From Echinostoma caproni (Eukaryota > Platyhelminthes > Trematoda > Plagiorchiida > Echinostomatidae): 64,000 nt of DNA. The position numbers were made by a program, and so were the translations under genes. The notes under the pieces are model-generated. The model made no database searches and was not told the DNA's origin. It saw only the letters and a list, made by a program, of their open reading frames with translations. Below are positions 61,440-64,000 of the stretch, piece by piece. Every line of letters starts with the position of its first letter. Positions within the stretch are counted from its first letter, which is position 1. The DNA is taken from assembly GCA_900618425.1 (NCBI GenBank), contig UZAN01039461.1, positions 25,187 to 89,186 of the forward strand. The letters run 5' to 3'.

Positions 61440-62110
61440 TGCCCCCTACCCGTTCACACACGCACATGCACACGCATAGATCAGCGTTGCGTACGCAAGT
61501 GCGGCAGAACGCACTTACCCGTCCACCCGCCCGTGCGAATGCGAACAAACAAACAAGCAAGCAAATACAAATAAACCTTCGAGGATTCCGATCCCGCGGA
61601 CAGATGTAATGAGTGATCCGGTCCGACTCACTCATTGACATGCACACATATTCATGATCTACCACTATACTTCTCACCTCAGTGCTTTTCGGCTCAATCC
61701 TTTCAAGCATATCTATTAGTTAAGCACAGCTGCCCCACCCTAACTGCCATTTGATACCGCTCAACAAGAACATTATCCACAACGGTGAAGGTTATCGGCG
61801 TTCACGCGCACCAGTGTAACCGCATGCTTGGAATCATTCATCCGGGGCGATCCTCAGTACATATGTGTGTCCGTGTATGTATGCACGGACAAGCACAGAA
61901 TCAGTCCATTTCGGCCTGATCTAGTCAGGTGTGCATGACAGGCGCCTGAATTTAACCGAGTTCAGTCCACCTCGGTGTACTCCTCCAACTACTCCGGTGC
62001 TGAATTGCACTCACCCACCACGGTTCTTTTGAATCGGGAGTACTCACGCGAGCACGCCAGCGGGTGTGCGCGCACCCGCTCACACGCGCATCCACACAAA
62101 CACACAAAAG
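61440..62110. promoter_or_regulatory. CpG- and CACACG-rich block, possible promoter/5-prime region
   Basis: Two sub-blocks, about 61440-61530 and 62040-62110, are much richer in CG and CACACG than the surroundings. One includes a hairpin-capable AGCGGGTG...CACCCGCT at about 62058-62079. Candidate exons lie downstream on plus. No TATA box or spliced-leader acceptor could be fixed, so a promoter role is inference only. Low-complexity expansion is the simpler explanation. Confidence 0.25.
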
Positions 62111-62354
62111 TGTTAGTAACGACAGGGCCAACAAGAGAGGAGCGCGGAAGCGCAGCCGAAATCGTGGCTCATTTTACTGTCGTGCAGTGGTAAACATCGT
62201 TGCTGCCACGAAGTGAATCATAGTAGCATCTGGAGTTGGTTCCAGTTACCATTGCTGGTGAGTCCCCCACATTCTGTGCTTTTTTTATCTCACCACAATT
62301 CCGTTTTTGTTCATGCTCATTGAATCATCTTCTTCCTCGGTCATTTTTTCCCAG

Positions 62355-62550
62355 CTATGACCAGTACACATTGTTTGTTCAAATTGTTCAGATAGGACAT
62401 AATGTCCATTCAAACCCATTGTATCTTCGTCGGGTGTTGCAAGCTAGCTGGCTGTGGGTTACCAATAGACATCTCCAGATTGGTGACTGTAATGATGGTG
62501 GTAGATGCGATGACTACAGTGGTATTATCGAAGTATTGACGAGAGGATAA
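62355..62550 (+). CDS. Candidate exon, unknown product
   Basis: CATTTTTTCCCAG precedes an open frame, YDQYTLFVQIVQIGHNVHSN, then PLYLRRVLQASWLWV, then GDCNDGGRCDDYSGI, to a TAA. A donor, ATTGCTG then GTGAGT, lies 97 bp upstream at 62258, so a short intron is possible. No family was recognised. Confidence 0.27.
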
Positions 62551-62850
62551 AATTTGCCGATTTGTCGATCATCTTCAACCCTCAATTTTATTACTGCTTT
62601 CTTAAAGTAATATATTTATTAACAAAGTTGAACTAAACTCAAGTAACATTTTTAGACTATCTTCTTGGAAACTTGTTTTTTCACTGTAAAATAGATTACT
62701 AACCACGCATGTTGTCTAATTGGATAAGATGCGTCGTATGAACTGTGGATTAAATGTCATCAGAAATATAAATCTATGAATTCGATTAATTTAACTGTTC
62801 ATGTATGTCCGAATGCTTCCCCGTCGCGTTTCCGTTTGCCTTAACCGCAG

Positions 62851-63069
62851 AGGATCTGTTACATGGTATTGCTCCAACTCGGTTCTCCGAACACTGTCTG
62901 GTGATGGGCAGCTTTGCTGTCCGCCAGTTGAATACCATATCGGATCTAGCGGGACCTTATATCGTTCGCCAGTCCAAGTCACCGGGATTAGGTTACCGGC
63001 TTTCCATAACTGAACAGCAGGTTCTTTTGACTATGGGGCTTCCTCCGTCTGCTATTAATCACACTGCAG
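62851..63069 (+). CDS. Candidate symmetric internal exon, unknown product
   Basis: The 219-bp segment (a multiple of three) lies between a good acceptor (TTTCCGTTTGCCTTAACCGCAG) and a GTATGT donor at 63070. It is entered and left one base into a codon. It reads DLLHGIAPTRFSEHCLVMGS, then FAVRQLNTISDLAGPYIV, then SPGLGYRLSITEQQVLLTMG and LPPSAIN. It has no low complexity, and the frame is open for about 103 codons. It is among the better exon candidates, but I cannot assign a family. Confidence 0.38.
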
Positions 63070-64000
63070 TATGTGATAAAAGAAATACTGCATATATAAC
63101 CGCATTCCTCTAGGGCATTTTGTGGATGTTCCGCGACATAAAAAAAAATCTCCGGAAATGGTAATCAGTACAACCGATCGCTTGTGGAGCCTCCATTTAG
63201 TAAGAACAACTCTGTGAGATATGGATCCAAACTTGTGTTATTAATGAAAATGAATCGGTAAGAATTATACCAAGTTAACGGTGAGAGCAAAATTGAAAAT
63301 TCCGATAGATTTGTTTTATTTGAACCGCTGTCATCCTGTCGAAATAGATCTCCTTTTATCAAAAACCATTTGGAAAAAATATGTTGGCAGGTTCTAAGTT
63401 CAGGCTGATTTTAACTGGTACAACATTTGTCGCGTTTAAGTATGCATTTTCATGAGATACCATCGAGTATAAACTTCTGTCATTCCCTTATTCACCCTTC
63501 AAAATATTCTAAATGATTCAATACAAAATTGTTATTTGAAACACTGGGTCCCTCTATGACTCGCATCGAGACCGAGCACTAGGGTTTACAAACCCAATGT
63601 GCCATAAATGTGCTTGTTCGTCTTATGTAAGCGACTGAGAAGATTAAACAAAATTGTTATTGATTGTTATCGGATACAGATACCATCCCTTCTATGAGCT
63701 GTTATTTAAATAACGATCCTTTCAGCGGAAAAATAATCATCGACCTTCCGTGTCAACCACAGGATTCAATCAAGCTTCTGTCATCGCAATCATTCTACAA
63801 CAGGTTCTGTGCAATTAGCAATTTAGTCCATCTAATAACAAAGAAGTAACTCACAATAACTACCGTCGAAACACCAGAAACACCACCGTCGAACAGCAGA
63901 TTGTGAGTCCAGAAACGCAGTCTCCTCCCCATCAGAAGCAGTTGCTTCACATCCGGTAAAAACAACGTGTCTTGATAGACGGAGAGAGGGGAGAGAGATA
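63070..64000. other. Unassigned, with a possible exon at 63679-63849
   Basis: GTTATCGGATACAG at about 63665-63678 is followed by a frame reading IPSMSCYLNNDPFSGKIIID, then LPCQPQDSIKLLSSQSFYNR, and a stop near 63849. A weak donor, CAACAG then GTTCTG, is at about 63803. No other gene was recognised to the window end. Confidence 0.22.

Noticed and set aside
61360..61710. 116-codon minus ORF, Cys/Val/Arg-rich
   Set aside because: It is a translation of the CACACG-rich low-complexity block.

Overview
The window looks like intergenic or intronic DNA from a flatworm, most likely a digenean trematode and possibly a schistosome or close relative. No intact protein-coding gene is visible. There is no bacterial-style gene packing, no operon and no CRISPR array. 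The organism call is an inference. It rests on decayed RTE-type and CR1-like non-LTR retrotransposons of the kind I associate with trematodes, on tRNA-derived retroposons carrying hammerhead ribozymes (the Sm-alpha style of schistosomes), and on candidate exons bounded by pyrimidine-tract acceptors and GTATGT/GTAAGT donors.

Layout. 0-2 kb: a plus-strand RTE-type element with endonuclease (EN) and reverse transcriptase (RT), broken by many frameshifts. 5.8-8.7 kb: a plus-strand CR1-like element with EN and an RT with a FADD box. 10.3 and 13.2-13.6 kb: the first hammerhead retroposons. 19.0 and 25.4 kb: RTE 3-prime fragments. 24.7 and 26.2 kb: two candidate exons with compatible splice phase. 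28.5-30.3 kb: a minus-strand CR1-like RT with a YADD box, interrupted by a 425-bp inserted segment that contains an inverted-repeat hammerhead element and is flanked by a 12-bp direct repeat. 30.3-30.9 kb: a tRNA-derived SINE and a tRNA-like sequence. 32.4-33.4 kb: a hammerhead retroposon and a 500-bp foldback. 33.5-34.95 kb: a candidate minus-strand multi-exon gene fragment. 36.5-37.9 kb: CR1-like RT and Ty3/gypsy integrase fragments. 38.3-38.6 kb: a foldback with 127-bp arms about 94% identical. 42.8-43.5 kb: two more hammerhead elements. 44.3-45.7 kb: a minus-strand RTE element. 48.2 kb: a second SINE copy. 50.2-50.7 kb: a roughly 495-bp GATA/TAGA microsatellite abutting a third CR1-like copy that runs to 52.9 kb. 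53-64 kb: mostly unassigned DNA with a SINE fragment, a hammerhead remnant, a CpG- and CACACG-rich block, and several weak exon candidates.

The strongest signal is the hammerhead family. At least seven dispersed copies carry a hammerhead core or its remains, and two or three copies keep nearly complete cores. Helices II and III keep pairing although their sequence changes between copies. Three copies form inverted-repeat (foldback) units. Most other content is decayed mobile DNA. All gene-exon calls are ab initio and tentative.
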